NCBI GenBank assembly: GCA_977006965.1
Contig: OZ345378.1
Span: forward strand, 1,736,001 to 1,800,000
From: Phymatolithon calcareum
Taxonomy: Eukaryota; Rhodophyta; Florideophyceae; Hapalidiales
Direction of reading: 5' to 3'
DNA length: 64,000 nt
This document shows positions 34,692-45,890 of the stretch, piece by piece; positions within the stretch are counted from its first letter, which is position 1; every line of letters starts with the position of its first letter. The position numbers and the translations under genes are program-made. The notes under the pieces are model-generated. The model made no database searches. It saw only the letters and a program-made list of their open reading frames with translations, and was not told the DNA's origin.

Positions 34692-35769
34692 ACTTCGCCT
34701 TTTTGAGTCAATATTTCCGGAAATTTCAGCGTATAGTCATTCATATCTCTCGCAGTTCGCCATTTCCCCTTTGTGACTAGTCTATGGCTGGGGAATGCAT
34801 GTGGTAGCCACTAGAGGTTATTCCTTGCAGAAATTAATCACGGTTTGAGCCAAGGATGATGCGTCCGGGCTTTGTTCGGAGCGCTTTCGACATAGCACTA
34901 AAGCTGGTTTTTCCTTATAATAATTCTCGCTGCGAGGGTCTCGATGGCCCGTCAGCTGGATTATAATTTGATGGCACGCAGCACAACGAGATTTCCATCT
35001 CACCGCCAAGTGGTACAGCCGCGAATTTTCAACACAGGGAGATTGGGTTTTGGGAAGAAGATCTCACTTTCGATAGTGCCCCGATGTCCACTAGAGACTC
35101 TGCGTGTAGCAGTACGCGGTGTCCAACAATGTTGAACGATACGGCCCTTTTAGCCGACATCACAGCTGCTTGAGCTTCGAGTATACGGCGCCATTCGTGG
35201 TCGAATGCAGATGCTCAGTGCCGAGAAGAAATAAACTCGATTGAGTGAGTCGTAGGTGCCTGCATCTGCATCTGGCACCCTTTGATTTCGGATTGGTTCC
35301 ACAGCTTTGAACCTCTTGCTTCTATTTAAATTTGAATCAATGTCACGAATAGTAGTCAGAGTAAAAAATGGCTCCATCGCTGAATGACGCGTCGAAGGCA
35401 GCGAATGATCGCCAGCCAGGTCGATATAGTTGAATGTAAGCCAAAGGGCCTCCGTGTTCGAGAGAACCCAGAAGGTACAATTTTGGGCATCAAGTTTTCG
35501 GAAACGATGAACGGGACGACTAATTAGCCGGAAAAGAAGAACAAAGAGCTGATAGCCGATCTTATGCACCGTTTTCCGTGGTTAAGCATCACAATCAACT
35601 TCAAGCGTTCTAATATCTATCTGGACCCTTCTATCGATACCGGCTCTTATCAGGCAATTTTCTATGACTTTAAGGAAGTAAGAAAACATTTCCCGGCTCT
35701 CTCTGTATTCGCAGAGAATGTTCGTATGCCGGATACGAACTCTGTACTACAGACCTCAGCCAGGCTTGT
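34692..35769. other. Flank of the recombinase relic, no clear gene
   Basis: The minus frames at 34818..35009 and 35150..35569 may include the N-terminal end of the recombinase or an associated frame, but I see no motif. The 139-codon frame at 35150..35569 has no recognised family. Confidence 0.3.
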
Positions 35770-35905
35770 AAAAAAATTCATTGCATTGCCAATTAATTGC
35801 AATCTGCAATCCCAATCTTTTATTGCAAACCCCTCCACGTATTGCAATCTGTATTGCATTACGTTCGGATTGTTCAATACGTATTGCAATGACGTGGACC
35901 CGACA
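35770..35905. repeat. GCAATAC/TTGCAAT-rich block, third locus
   Basis: ATTGCAAT, TATTGCAA and CAATACGTATTGCAATG recur over about 130 bp, resembling the interiors of 4130..4695 and 25715..26124. No termini or target duplication were found here, so it may be an internal fragment of the same family. Confidence 0.45.
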
Positions 35906-36228
35906 TCAGCTTTAAACTGGGTGCGTGCCACGCTATTACTGATGAGTCCGGTTGCCTGGCGTGCTACCGCAATTAAAGGCCTTTCGTTATCGACAAGTTT
36001 TACATCAGCTGAAAACTAGATGTGTACAGCGCAATTATGATACTGGACATTCTCTGATGAGTTCGTTCGTCCGGCGATCAGCCGCTGTTAAAGGTCCCCC
36101 GCTACGTACTTACATAAGATGAAACGTAGATGCCATTCTGTGCTGAGCACGTTCGTCTCACTGTAACACGAACGTCGCCCATTACCGAATTCATAGAGTT
36201 CAAGATGTTCGATAGCCTGTTCCATGTC

Positions 36229-36535
36229 TGTCATGGAGCTGATATACACGGCACATGGAAAGTTTCCCACGATGGGACCAAGGCACTCTGCAAACGCAGA
36301 CACACTTCCACACACTCTTTTCTGGTACTATTTCTCCCACGTTTACGTTTACGGTAACATTATACGGATTAGGTTGCCTAGTTCTGCAGTTCCCCAGTAC
36401 TGTAGCTCTCCATAGCAGCACATCAGCAACCTGCTGAGTCCTGAATAGCAGACTCGGCAGGGATAAGTAAAGTGGCAAGGTCAAGAAGACTTTGCTGGCT
36501 TATCTCGCCTTTCACAACTGGTCTTTTGGACGACA
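36229..36535 (+). repeat. Left LTR, 307 bp
   Basis: Begins TGTCATGGAGCTGA and ends GGACGACA (TG...CA). It aligns end to end with 42467..42790, including CACGGCACATGGAAAGTTTC, CTCCCACGTTTACGTTTACG and CACAACTGGTCTTTTGGACG. Scattered substitutions separate the two LTRs, indicating an old insertion. Confidence 0.92.
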
Positions 36536-36799
36536 TTTGGAAATTAAATCTAAAACACCAAAATTACGCACCCATCACCAACCAATCACTAATACCACAA
36601 CCACCATCATTATTTCAACCGGCAAGCAAGCATCCATCAATCCAACCACCGCGAAAGACTAAGCAAGTTATCTGTCTCGCGATCAATATTGGAGAAAGTC
36701 CCTTTCTTTACTGATTTGTTTCTTTAAAGAATTGTGACTTCTGGTCAGAAGAGGATTCTAACAAATTTTAGTTTTTCTTTCTTTGTTCACTGACAAAAA

Positions 36800-37280
36800 G
36801 TGAATCGCGTTTCAGATAAAACGACAAGTGACCGATCACCGTCGAAATCCACCGCTCGCACGGAAACGGCCAGTCACGCTTTCACCGACCTCTCGTCACT
36901 TGCCAATCACCCATCCACCGGTACTGCGTCATCAACAAGTCACGCATCCCCGGTCCAATATCGTATTCCAAGGACCAAGGATTCCGCGATTTCGAAGCAA
37001 ATGGCTCGCAACAGGACCAAACGGGCCCGTTCGCTTCACCACAAGGCCGCTTCTGACAGGCGCATTGCGCCAACCCAGCCCGCTATTCCGTATTCCAGCA
37101 AGTACCGACTTGCTTGGTAGAAGCGAATCGAGCGTGACCTTTCTAACTTCCGTTACAAGTTTGACAACTTTTTTTGTGTCGTGTGCCAACGGAACAGCGG
37201 AAATTCCGACGTAACTTTTAGGTCACACCTAAACGGAAAAAACAGAAAAACGCAATTTTTGCGCTTAACCCAAAAAGTTG
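36800..37280 (+). pseudogene. Leader frame with a U1/matrin-like zinc finger
   Basis: Between the left LTR and Gag there is an unusually long leader of almost 1 kb. A frame from 36800 encodes a basic, serine- and threonine-rich protein (MARNRTKRARSLHHKA), has one TAG at 37118..37120, and continues as RDLSNFRYKFDNFFCVVCQR and then RSHLNGKNRK. This is C-x2-C-x13-H-L-x-G-K-x-R, the U1/matrin-type finger pattern with the last histidine replaced by arginine; a BED-type finger is an alternative. It could be an extra ORF of this retroelement family, a captured host exon, or a fragment of another transposon inserted in the leader. Confidence 0.4.
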
Positions 37281-37529
37281 TTCTCATTGCGATACTCATC
37301 CTTTCAAAATTTGAAAGAACGCGCTGACCAATTTGTGCAAAAGCACCGGAAGGATAATCTTTTTAAATCTCGTTGAAATAAAATTTCCAGCTGTAATTCA
37401 GCATCAGCTCTATTTAGCTGATAACTTTTAAATCTTTTTAAAAAAATTCTCGCTAAAAAAGATTCTAAAGTTGGATTAATTTAATGATACAATATAACAA
37501 ACAATTCTGTCAACGCTGCCAACATCATC

Positions 37530-39102
37530 ATGACAACTCCTGTTCCCCAATGGATACAAGATGATAATCCCACTCACCTCGCCGATATTCATGTTCGTGA
37601 TGCTATGATATATTTCTCTACAGAGAAGATACTCAAGGACAATCGTGCGACAATACGTTTCCACCCTCTTTTGGAATGTTCGCAAACATACATATTCGCC
37701 TTGTACAACTTGCTCTTGGAAAAAGGAGTACACATCCTTGATCCATTGGAAAGTGACATGGAAGAAGGACTTCACTCTCTGGTGTGTAAATTCCTGTTTC
37801 CAATACTGTACCAGCAGCAACTCCAAGACAAGCAGCTCAGATCCGCGACGATCAGTGCACCTGCATCTCCCTCGCAACCGCATGATGTTCCACAACATTT
37901 GGAACCATCAAACGTTCGACCCTCAAACGATGCACAGCAGTTCAACGGGCAACCACAAGGACCTTCTTTAAGTACTTCAAATGGTTTCGAGCCATCTTGC
38001 TATACATCAAGCGGTATACTACGCTCAGGCCCATTTATGTGGTCTTAACGCCGCAGAAGGTCTAGAATGTTTGATGAATATGATTGAGAACCATTCTCTC
38101 GCTGATCGCGTCTTCTACAATGAAGTTTTCCAGCAGGTGCCGACCTTAGAGGCAGCTTTTCAAAAGCTATTTACTTGGTCGTATAGCAGCTCCAACATGG
38201 CTGCAAATCTCAGAGAATGGCGAAACCTAAAAATAACAAGCTTTAAGTCAGAATGCGACACTTGGTCTGACGCTATAACAAAGCTTTACGAGAGAGCTCT
38301 TACACTTCAGGATCAACTGGAAAACGTTCACCAGCATCCTGCTCTTCTCCTCGAAGTTCTTGAATCGGCTATTATCTCCCAGTCGTTCTTCTTATTTGTG
38401 GATCGTGCAAAATCTTGCAAAACCCCTGAGGAATACTATAACGAATGCCTTTCGGCCATTCATAAGAAAGAGATAAAAGATTCACGAACGGCTAGTTCTC
38501 TAAAGACGGATTTAGTCAAACAAATCCCAGATATTCATTCCTCTCCAAGGATTTCTTTTCCAACCCAGCCTCTCGATTCCATAGGTTCCGCATCATCAAA
38601 GATAACGGAAGCTTTGTACGCCAGAGCTGGTAGACACTATGGAACGGATAACCGTGTTAATAAGTTCGCTAAGAAAAATGGTTTTCGAAATGGAGTTCGC
38701 ATGCTATGTCGTGCTTGCAGATCCGATTCATATCTGATTCGAGACTGCCTCAAGATGCGCAAAGCAACTCTCGTCAATATTGTATTTGAGCTGGTTCCCG
38801 ATAACGAAATCTCATCACTACCAGTAAACCAAATACTAGACGTTGAACAAGAGCTTCCCCATAACGTATGGATAACCATGTCAACAGAGATTATGGTTGT
38901 TGACATTGAATCTACGGTATCCACTGGAGCAAAAGATGTCAACACTCATCAAAAACTGGACATCTCTCAAACTCTGTACACCAGACTTGTATATTGGTCA
39001 GATCAGCATGAAAATCTTTCTGAAAATCAGACAAGCGATGTTATGATGTCTGCTTTCGAGCTCCACAAAAGAATGAAGATCTCAGCACTTCCATCGTTAT
39101 GA
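37530..39102 (+). pseudogene. Copia Gag region, frameshifted
   Basis: The first frame (37530..38048) starts MTTPVPQWIQDD and the second (37981..39102) continues with NAAEGLECLMNMIENHSLAD. Their overlap means one frameshift near 38000. The second frame holds an alpha-helical segment and then CRACRSDSYLIRDC (38707..38748), a CX2CX4HX4C zinc knuckle in which the histidine is replaced by tyrosine. Gag forms the virus-like particle and the knuckle binds element RNA; the altered ligand suggests loss of function. It runs into the protease frame with a 4-nt overlap at 39099. Confidence 0.75.
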
Positions 39103-39480
39103 TCACCGCTGCTAGCTCTCAGTCATTACCAGAGCTGAACAAAGCAATTTATGCCAGAGTTCTTCAAAGCATGAAGAACAAGTCTGCAGAGTTCGAAGGC
39201 GTAATGATCGACAATGGTGTTTCAAAATCTCCAACTGGTCTCCCCGCCTACATAAGGTATTGCGTTTATACAGCAACGAGACCTTATTTGCATCCAAGCA
39301 GTCGTGATTTCAAAGGCATGGGTCATGGCATGGTGCAAGCACTTGGAACGGCTTCTATTCGTATGCTAATCTGATCTGATGTACTCTTAACCTTTGATCT
39401 CGACGTCGTAGATCACGATGTACCTCTTATCTTTGGGCTTGAGCTCCACCGAAATCTCAAATGAATCTCAAAAGGGTACG
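39099..39480 (+). pseudogene. Copia protease region, decayed
   Basis: The frame reads FEGVMIDNGVSKSPTGLPAY. The aspartic protease signature D-T/S-G appears as DNG (about 39210..39218), a change at a key position. After a stop at 39372 the continuing sequence gives TFDLDVVDHDVPLIFGLELH, which fits the conserved 'vvd.dvPlLlGld' segment of retropepsins. The enzyme would cut the polyprotein; this copy is broken. Confidence 0.65.
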
Positions 39481-39552
39481 ATAACACATTTACTCACCAT
39501 CCGTCTGGAACTGTCATCCCTGTTAGCTTCATAGAAGGGCTCAAAGCATCAG

Positions 39553-41064
39553 ATGGTCATCTGGACAGTGGATATCGTTCTTCTCACCGAGCCAGAATTA
39601 AGGAAACTTCACAATCAATTCCGACAACGAGCTACCGACTCACTTTTTAACCCTCTTGAGAAGGCTTCTCAGGAGAAATACAACACAAACGTTCGAAAAA
39701 CGTTAGAAAATATCATTAATAAATATTCTCCCTGTCAAACATGGGCTCAGAGAGCTTCTCGTTTCCGAGTTTCCTTCCCAACTAAAGAAATCGTATTCAA
39801 TCATGAAGTCGAAGTCGATGTTTTCTTTATCGACGGTGATCCGATCTTGCATATCATCGACAGAAGAACCCGATACTCCGTCGCTAAATTCATGAAAAGA
39901 CTGACAGCAGAGTACACGTGGAATCTCATTGTCGATTTATGGATCACAGTGTTCACGGAATACCCTTCGGTTATTGCACATGATCAAGGAGAGATCTTCC
40001 TCTCAGACTTCTTTCAGAATTCCTGCTCACAACTTGATATTGCTACGAAGGACATTCCAGTAGAGTCACGAAACTCGTTGTCACTCTGTGAGCGCTATCA
40101 TGGTCAAATTCGTCGCGTCTATAATAAGCTAAAAGCCGATTTTCCGCTCATGGACAAGAATATCCGCCTATCACTTTCAGTACATTCAGTGAATACGACC
40201 ACGGGACCCAACGGTATCATACCGTGTCTCCTTCTTTTCGGCACTGTTCTCCACCTTCCGCTTCCCAACGTATCTACTATGGCTCCAACTCAAAAGCAGC
40301 TTTTTGAAGCCATGGAAGAACCACGGCAAGAGATGGAAACTATTACTGCTCAACGACGTGTTTCAGTAGCTCTGAAATATCGAGCGGGTGTTCATCATCC
40401 TGTCTACGAGTTCGGAGAGAAAGTCAGAATCTTTCGGAAAGAGAGTCGTCGCTTTGAAGGGCCTTACACAGTCCACAGCTACGACAACAGGAAAACTGCC
40501 TTTATGAAGATCGGCAATAACATAGAGCCTTTTTCAACTTCTGTCGTAAAGCGAGCTCACTCTAATGACCCTATCAATCCTTCTGGGAATGCTATGGCAC
40601 CGGCTATAAACCTTCAGCAGCCTTCTACCTCAGCGATTGTGCCACCGGAATCAAATACAACTCCTCATGTCCCTATGGACATAGTCACCGAGTTGAACAG
40701 TCTTCAAGAGCAATTTGGAAATGTCCCTCAAGATCTTGAAACCCACATCGCTAACATTTCTCAAGCGTTTCTATCATCAAAGTTTGCAGAAAGCGAGGTA
40801 TCCAGACTCTATGAAAATGGCGCAACATCTGTTTTCGCCTCTATTGTGGTTCATAACAAGAACGATCCTCGTTTAGACGATGCCACCAACTCCGAAGTCG
40901 AACAACCCGTGAAGAAAGGAACGTACGAGCTCGTAAGAGAAACAGACTTACCTAAAGATGCCACTATTCTTCAGTCGCGTTTTGTTCTTACAATAAAGAA
41001 CTTCGAGAAACCCCGACGAGCAATACAAGGCTCGCTTGGTAATTCACGGACACATCGACCCTGA
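39553..41064 (+). pseudogene. Copia integrase region, mostly open frame
   Basis: A 503-codon frame. The N-terminal part has LRKLHNQFRQRATDSLFNPL, reminiscent of the zinc-binding end, although the usual HHCC set is incomplete. The core has VDVFFIDGDPILHIIDRRTR (first catalytic aspartate), AHDQGEIFLSDFFQ (second), and SLCERYHGQIRRVYNKLKAD (glutamate). Downstream, RRFEGPYTVHSYDNRKTAFM is a GPY/F-like motif, followed by a proline- and serine-rich linker toward RT. It is the best-preserved part of the element. The frame shifts near 41040 into RT. Confidence 0.8.
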
Positions 41065-41660
41065 AAAGCCATGTGTTGTAAATGAAGCGCCAACCGTTCT
41101 CAAGTCTTCCATTCGTCTTACAATTGCACTAATTGTCTCTGACGGCTTTGATATATGGATTCGAGACATATCTCAAGCTTTTCTTCAAAGTGATGAGCCC
41201 CTGCACAGAACAGTTTATGTTCGCGTACCGAGAGGAGAGAACGTCCTCCAACGGATTGGAGCACCTCCTGGAACCATACTCCGGGCAATTAAAGCCCAAT
41301 ATGGTCTATATGACTCTCCTGGATATTGGTGGCCAACATTTTAAGATTGGCATACCAGGGACCTTGGTATGCAATCCTCTGTTCTCGATCTATGCGTATT
41401 CTACAAGGTTATTGGATCAATTCTCGAGGGAATTCAGGTCACTCAAGTCGGTGACACCTGTGGAGGAGGCACACCGGAGTTCAGCAATTTAGAAGAAGAA
41501 AAATCGCAACGTTTCGAATGCAAGCCTAGGACAAACTCTTTTCCCATACAGTTCAACTGTGTCTGTATTGATGAACACGATTATGGAGGTTACGTTCTGC
41601 ATCAGAACGACTATTGCACAAATTTTAAGAGAGTGGATTACAAATCGGACAACGCAATGG
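41036..41660 (+). pseudogene. Copia reverse transcriptase region, catalytic box lost
   Basis: The first frame has IRDISQAFLQSDEPLHRTVY and GTILRAIKAQYGLYDSPGYW, matching RVT_2 (motif A with aspartate, then the 'lYGLk.sp..W' block). After a stop at 41342 another frame continues with SVLDLCVFYK and then QVGDTCGGG, where copia elements have YVDD; the first catalytic aspartate is glycine. RT activity is therefore not expected. Confidence 0.8.
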
Positions 41661-42356
41661 CAAAGAAATTCGTCTCGGATCGCGGACAAGGTTCATATGC
41701 CACAACTTGTGCCAGGCCTGAAGTCTCGTTTGACAATGCTCAGCTCTCTCAAATTAAAGCTGAGCACTGCACCATTCAAGATACTAGTTGTCTGAACAAA
41801 GCCATTCAGAAACTAAACAATCCAGCTCATCTCGCGTATCTCCCTCTCGATCTTTCATCTGTATACATTGCTGGATATTCCGACGCTTCTTTTGCAAACA
41901 ACCCGGACCTTTCATCTCAAATTGGACTCATTGTTTTCCTGAAAGACAATAATTCACTATGGTTCATGGAAGTCACAGAGCATAACTAGATCCATTCTCG
42001 GCGCAGAAGGCATGGCATTCACCCATTGCCTCGATTTTGTGCTGGGTTTAGCTCACGACCTGTCAACTATTCTTTGTAGAAAAGTATCGACAGTCGTGTT
42101 CACAGATTCAAAGGGTCTGTTTGATACTATCACAAAGCTTAGTACTGTATTGGAGAAGAGACTTCTTATCGACATCGCAGCTATTCGCGAGAGCTACACG
42201 AATGGAGATCTGTCGAACGTCGCCCATGTGGCTTCAAAGTACAATCTCGCTGATGTTTTCCAAAAGATAAACGCAAGCACAGCTATGCTACAAGATCTTA
42301 TGTCCACTGGACGTATTACGCATCCAGTCAATCAGTGGATTATGTCGGAGAAATAG
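41660..42356 (+). pseudogene. Copia RNase H region, broken by a stop
   Basis: The first part ends in IAGYSDASFANNPDLSSQIG, the typical 'GysDAd.a...d..St.G' start of copia RNase H, followed by VFLKDNNSLWFMEV. A stop at 41987..41989 precedes ILGAEGMAFTHCLDFVLG, then TDSKGLFDTITK and VAHVASKYNLADVFQK, which match the catalytic glutamate, the 'tDs..l' aspartate and the 'Hv.s..n.AD' ends. Pol ends at 42356, about 110 bp before the right LTR. Confidence 0.75.
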
Positions 42357-42451
42357 AAGTAGAAAATTTCAAATTGTTTTAGAATATTTTCACTTGTTTT
42401 AATATGTTTTTTAATTTTTTCGCAAAATATTTTCACCGGTTTCAGGCGTTT

Positions 42452-42461
42452 AGAAAAGAGG
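42452..42461 (+). promoter_or_regulatory. Polypurine tract
   Basis: AGAAAAGAGG lies five bases upstream of the right LTR start. In LTR retrotransposons such a tract primes plus-strand synthesis. Confidence 0.6.
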
Positions 42462-42466
42462 TCAAG

Positions 42467-42790
42467 TGTCATGTAGCTGACATGCACGGCACATGGAAAG
42501 TTTCCCAGGATGGGACCAAGGCACTCTGCAAATGCAGACACACTCCTGCACAGTCTTTTCTGGTACTATTTCTCCCACGTTTACGTTTACGGTAACAATA
42601 TACGGATAAGGCAGTCTAGTTCTGCAGTTCCCCAAGTTCTGCAGTTCCCCAGTACTGTAGCTCTCCAGAGCAGTACATAAGTAACCTGCTGAGTCATGAA
42701 TAGCAGACTCGGCAGGGATAAGTAAAGTGGCAAGGTCAAGAAGACTTCGCTGGCTTATCCCGCCTTTCACAACTGGTCTTTTGGACGACA
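42467..42790 (+). repeat. Right LTR, 324 bp
   Basis: Same ends as the left LTR (TGTCATG...GGACGACA). It is 17 bp longer because of a local tandem duplication of the CCCC(A)AGTTCTGCAGTT unit near 42630, which accounts for the whole length difference. Confidence 0.92.
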
Positions 42791-43196
42791 ATGCCATCTC
42801 ATCTCCAAGAACCTTAGGGATATGCCACAATCATCACCAAAGGACGTGGTCGTCGCCCTGACCGCTCCTCAGCTGTATCTCTGAATATGTTTCACATACT
42901 TGCCTGTTTTCTGTGCGGTCTTACTATACAGAGCTTGCAGAGGTCAGGACTCGATGCGTTCCCGAGTGCCACAAAGGCATGCGCATTTGGACTAATGACA
43001 TGCAAGCAAGCTGCAAACGAAAATTATGAGACTGCATCAATTCTAAGCAACATTTCAATCGTGCAAGCGGGGACCCTGCCACAGGGTGCGCTCTATAAGG
43101 GAATACATGGCTTCAATATCTCTTACGGACTACAAGCAATGCCTTACAGAAGATGCTACGCGAGCAGCGCTTGGCGAAGCGAACGAGAGAAGCTCT
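42791..43196. other. Spacer between the copia element and a hAT-like element
   Basis: A 103-codon plus frame (42887..43198) is open, with several cysteines and alanines, but has no recognised motif and ends next to the MITE. It is not proposed as a gene. Confidence 0.35.
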
Positions 43197-43204
43197 GAAT
43201 CGCC

Positions 43205-43745
43205 CAGGGTCTGCGATTCGCTTAGAAACCACTGTGAACGTGAACGTGAATGAATATTCACTAATATTCATTCACGAGAAATATAATGAATATTCAGAAG
43301 ATTATAGTGAATGAATTGCGAATGAATAATCTCTTGTGACATACTAGTGAACTGAATGTAAATGAATATTCGCTCTGACACATTGCAATGAACTGAATGT
43401 GAACGAAATTTGCGAACATTTGCGAATGATTCGCGAAACTTTTCGGAGAACAGGAGCTTGCATCCCATCCATTTTTCCACTCTTCTGAAACGCTCGCACA
43501 CATTCGCTAACGTTCGTGAATGTTCACCGGATTCAACGACGGTGAACTGAATGTGAATGAATATTCATGGGTACAAAAAGTACTGAACGTGAACATGAAT
43601 GAAAAATTCGTGAATGTACGTTCGTGGTGGATTTACTGAATATTCGCTAACGGGGATATTGTAAACGTGAATTTGACATTCGCGAATAATTCATTCGTTT
43701 ATTCACGAATTAATTCACGAACAGTTAGGCGAATCTCAGACCCTG
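43205..43745. mobile_element. hAT-like MITE, 541 bp, filled with GAATATTC-type repeats
   Basis: The left end is CAGGGTCTGCGATTCGC and the right end is its complement with one mismatch. An exact 8-bp duplication, GAATCGCC, flanks it at 43197..43204 and 43746..43753. The interior has many copies of GTGAATGAATATTC and related words on both strands (GTGAACGTGAA, AATTCACGAA). CAGGG ends and 8-bp duplications indicate the hAT superfamily. The internal repeats are unlike the GCAATAC words of the 25715 element, so it is a different subfamily. There is no coding capacity. Confidence 0.85.
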
Positions 43746-43753
43746 GAATCGCC

Positions 43754-44149
43754 AATGATTACAACGGGGCGTAATGTTGTCCCAGACAAATCCGAGAATT
43801 ATTTGACGTTCTGATACAGCGTGTCGGTATATATTCAATTCCCTATTTTTTATCTATCTGCGGCAACCTACACGTTACGTCTGGCTTTGTTGTTCATTAC
43901 ATTCTGATAGTTATCTATGGCTGCTATGTTAAGGCTTGATTTGGCCTTGTTATTGAAAATGTATGCACTTAATATATATCCGCTTTTACCTAACGTATAA
44001 GTCCGGTTGTTGGGGCCTAGCGTAATTAGATGGCTTTATTGAGAAGGTACCATGTGTCCCACCATGAGGAAAGTCGGCTCCTTTCTTAGCATTCTACTAC
44101 ACTCGAAATTCCGGTTCCTTAATCAGAATTACGTAGTATCGCGTCGATG
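43754..44149. other. Spacer, nothing recognised
   Basis: AT-rich sequence between the MITE and the old LINE. It may contain the 3' end of that LINE, but no poly(A) mark was seen. Confidence 0.4.
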
Positions 44150-45890
44150 GCTCAGGCTACGTTGGTCTCCTCTGTGGGTGTCCATGTTGGCTTCCTCAAG
44201 ATGCTCTTCAGTATTCTAACTGACCATGCTCCTTGACTGCGCATTTCTTCTATTAACTTCGGCAGATTTCTTGGAAACTGACCTACAAACCATTTTGCGC
44301 AGAGAATTCTGTTCCTGCTTTCTTTCATCCTCACTGCTTGGTGCGGTAGACCATTCTTGGCAAATTTAATTTTCGTAGCGCGGTGTTCTTCCTGATGTTC
44401 CCAGGCTAGTCGGAGGGCACTCCTGCCTTTGATGTTGGTTGGTGCGCTCGATTTTTGCATGCGGTCCAGCTTCTCGAGTTTCAGCTCTACCCCCCGCCTC
44501 GCGTGTCACCTCCACAACGTTCCTAAGTCTTCGCGTTAACTTCGAGAGCAGGTGCTGTCGGCGGGACTCCCATGGTTCTATTTGGAAGAGCTTCAATAGC
44601 CTTCTCCAGTGCCGCTCTGCCCACTTTCCAAACAGTATCGTTGCGATTTCCTTTTGGACTTGCACTTCTGCTCTCGATACTCGGATTCTGTCAGGAATTA
44701 TATTCTCGTTGTACTCATATACCGGCCTGATGAATGCTTTGAAAAGCCTGACGCATTTTTCTGTGTTGCATCCTTTCCTTGTCATGCCCAGAGTGCTCAT
44801 GAGCCGGATATTTGCGCCAGCGCTTTTGAAGCGCTCCAGGAGTCGCTCGTCACGTATTCCGTTCTTGTTGATTTTCTTATCGAGATATTCTGCCGTGCGT
44901 CTTATTTCATCTTCCTCGTTCGCCAGAGCAAACGGTTTTCTGATCCTTCGACCTGGCAGTATGACGGAGCACTTTCCGGTTGACCAAGTCATTCGATAGG
45001 CCAGCGCCCATTCGGAGCATTCGCTAAGCATTTCCCGGAGCTCTTCTTCATTCGTCGGCATTAGTATGACGTCTTCCTCGAAGACTCGCATTAGAATCCT
45101 TGAAGCTCAGTGCCGTTATCCTTTCTGCCAAAGTGTCCATCAGAATATTGAACAGTGTGGGGCTAATGGAGGATCCCTGGGGGACTCCACGCTCGCTTTT
45201 ACCTCTTCTTTTTCATGCGTCATTCATACCGTGAAGAGGGTCTTCTGTAGCGAGAGCGAAGCCAACGATGCCACGTTTGTTGATAATCTGGAGTCAATTT
45301 CTCGCATTAACTCCTCTACCGAACGTACGCTGACTTCAAGTCGACTATGGCTTTCGTCTTTCTTTCTTGTTTTAGAGATGCTGTATAACGGAGGATGGCT
45401 CTTTCTGTTCCTTTCGAGGTTGGAATCCTATTTGTGGTCTGCTCAAGGAATACTCCTTCCAGATCAGTTAACCCACCTCTGATTCGAATATTTTGCCAGC
45501 GTGCGACAACAGGGAAATCGGTCTGTAGCTTTTCGGGGAGCTTGGGTCTCTTTTCCTGAATATTGGGATCACCAGAGCGTGATTCCAGTCCTCAGGCCAA
45601 CAACCGATTTGTCCGGCTTTCGTGATAGTTGCTAATAGGAAACAGTAGCTTTGCTCTGGGGTTAGTAGCAGTGCTTCAGAAAAAATTCCATCTGGGCCAG
45701 CTGCTTTTCGCCTTGGGGCACGTCTTAGATCTCTCTTTAGTTCTCGTTTAAGTGCACGTGTGACTTGGAATTTCCTCGGCTGTATGGCTGTGCCTTGGGT
45801 TTTTTGAGCTCTTCCGTCAGGTGAGCTGCCATTTCAACCGGATTGTTGGGGCATAGCGCTGCCTCCAACTCGTCGGGATACTATTTTACG
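44150..45890 (-). pseudogene. Old, fragmentary LINE reverse transcriptase
   Basis: On the minus strand, broken frames give successive RT motifs from right to left: RKAAGPDGIFSEALL (about 45700), SYRPISLLSHAGKIFES (about 45510), GVPQGSSISPTLFNILMDTL (about 45170), and then, in the 241-codon frame 44366..45091, VFEEDVILMPTNEEEL. The last contains FEED in place of the FADD catalytic box, so the polymerase is inactive. The C-terminal part (YLDKKINKNGIRDERLLERF; LFKAFIRPVYEYNENIIPDR) is similar in layout to ORF2 of the 29366..34317 element, with low identity. No endonuclease, ORF1 or poly(A) end was recognised, so it is truncated or more decayed at both sides. Confidence 0.8.

Larger units (their letters stand above)
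36229..42790 (+). mobile_element. Decayed complete Ty1/copia-type LTR retrotransposon, about 6.56 kb
   Basis: Two LTRs bound a Gag-protease-integrase-RT-RNase H order, which defines Ty1/copia (integrase before RT). The 5-bp flanks are ATGTC on the left and ATGCC on the right, a target duplication with one change. A purine-rich tract (AGAAAAGAGG, 42452..42461) precedes the right LTR. I could not identify the tRNA primer site with confidence. Many frameshifts and stops, and changed catalytic residues in protease and RT, show it cannot be autonomous. Confidence 0.92.

Noticed and set aside
37530-42356. Interpretation of the copia pol frames as separate host genes
   Set aside because: They are collinear Gag-PR-IN-RT-RH motifs between matching LTRs, so they are parts of one decayed element.
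43205-43745. Iteron-like origin of replication or centromere-type satellite
   Set aside because: The inverted ends and exact 8-bp target duplication show a transposon; the repeats are its interior.
44439-44999. 186-codon plus-strand frame
   Set aside because: Antisense shadow of the old LINE RT on the minus strand, whose motifs are clear.
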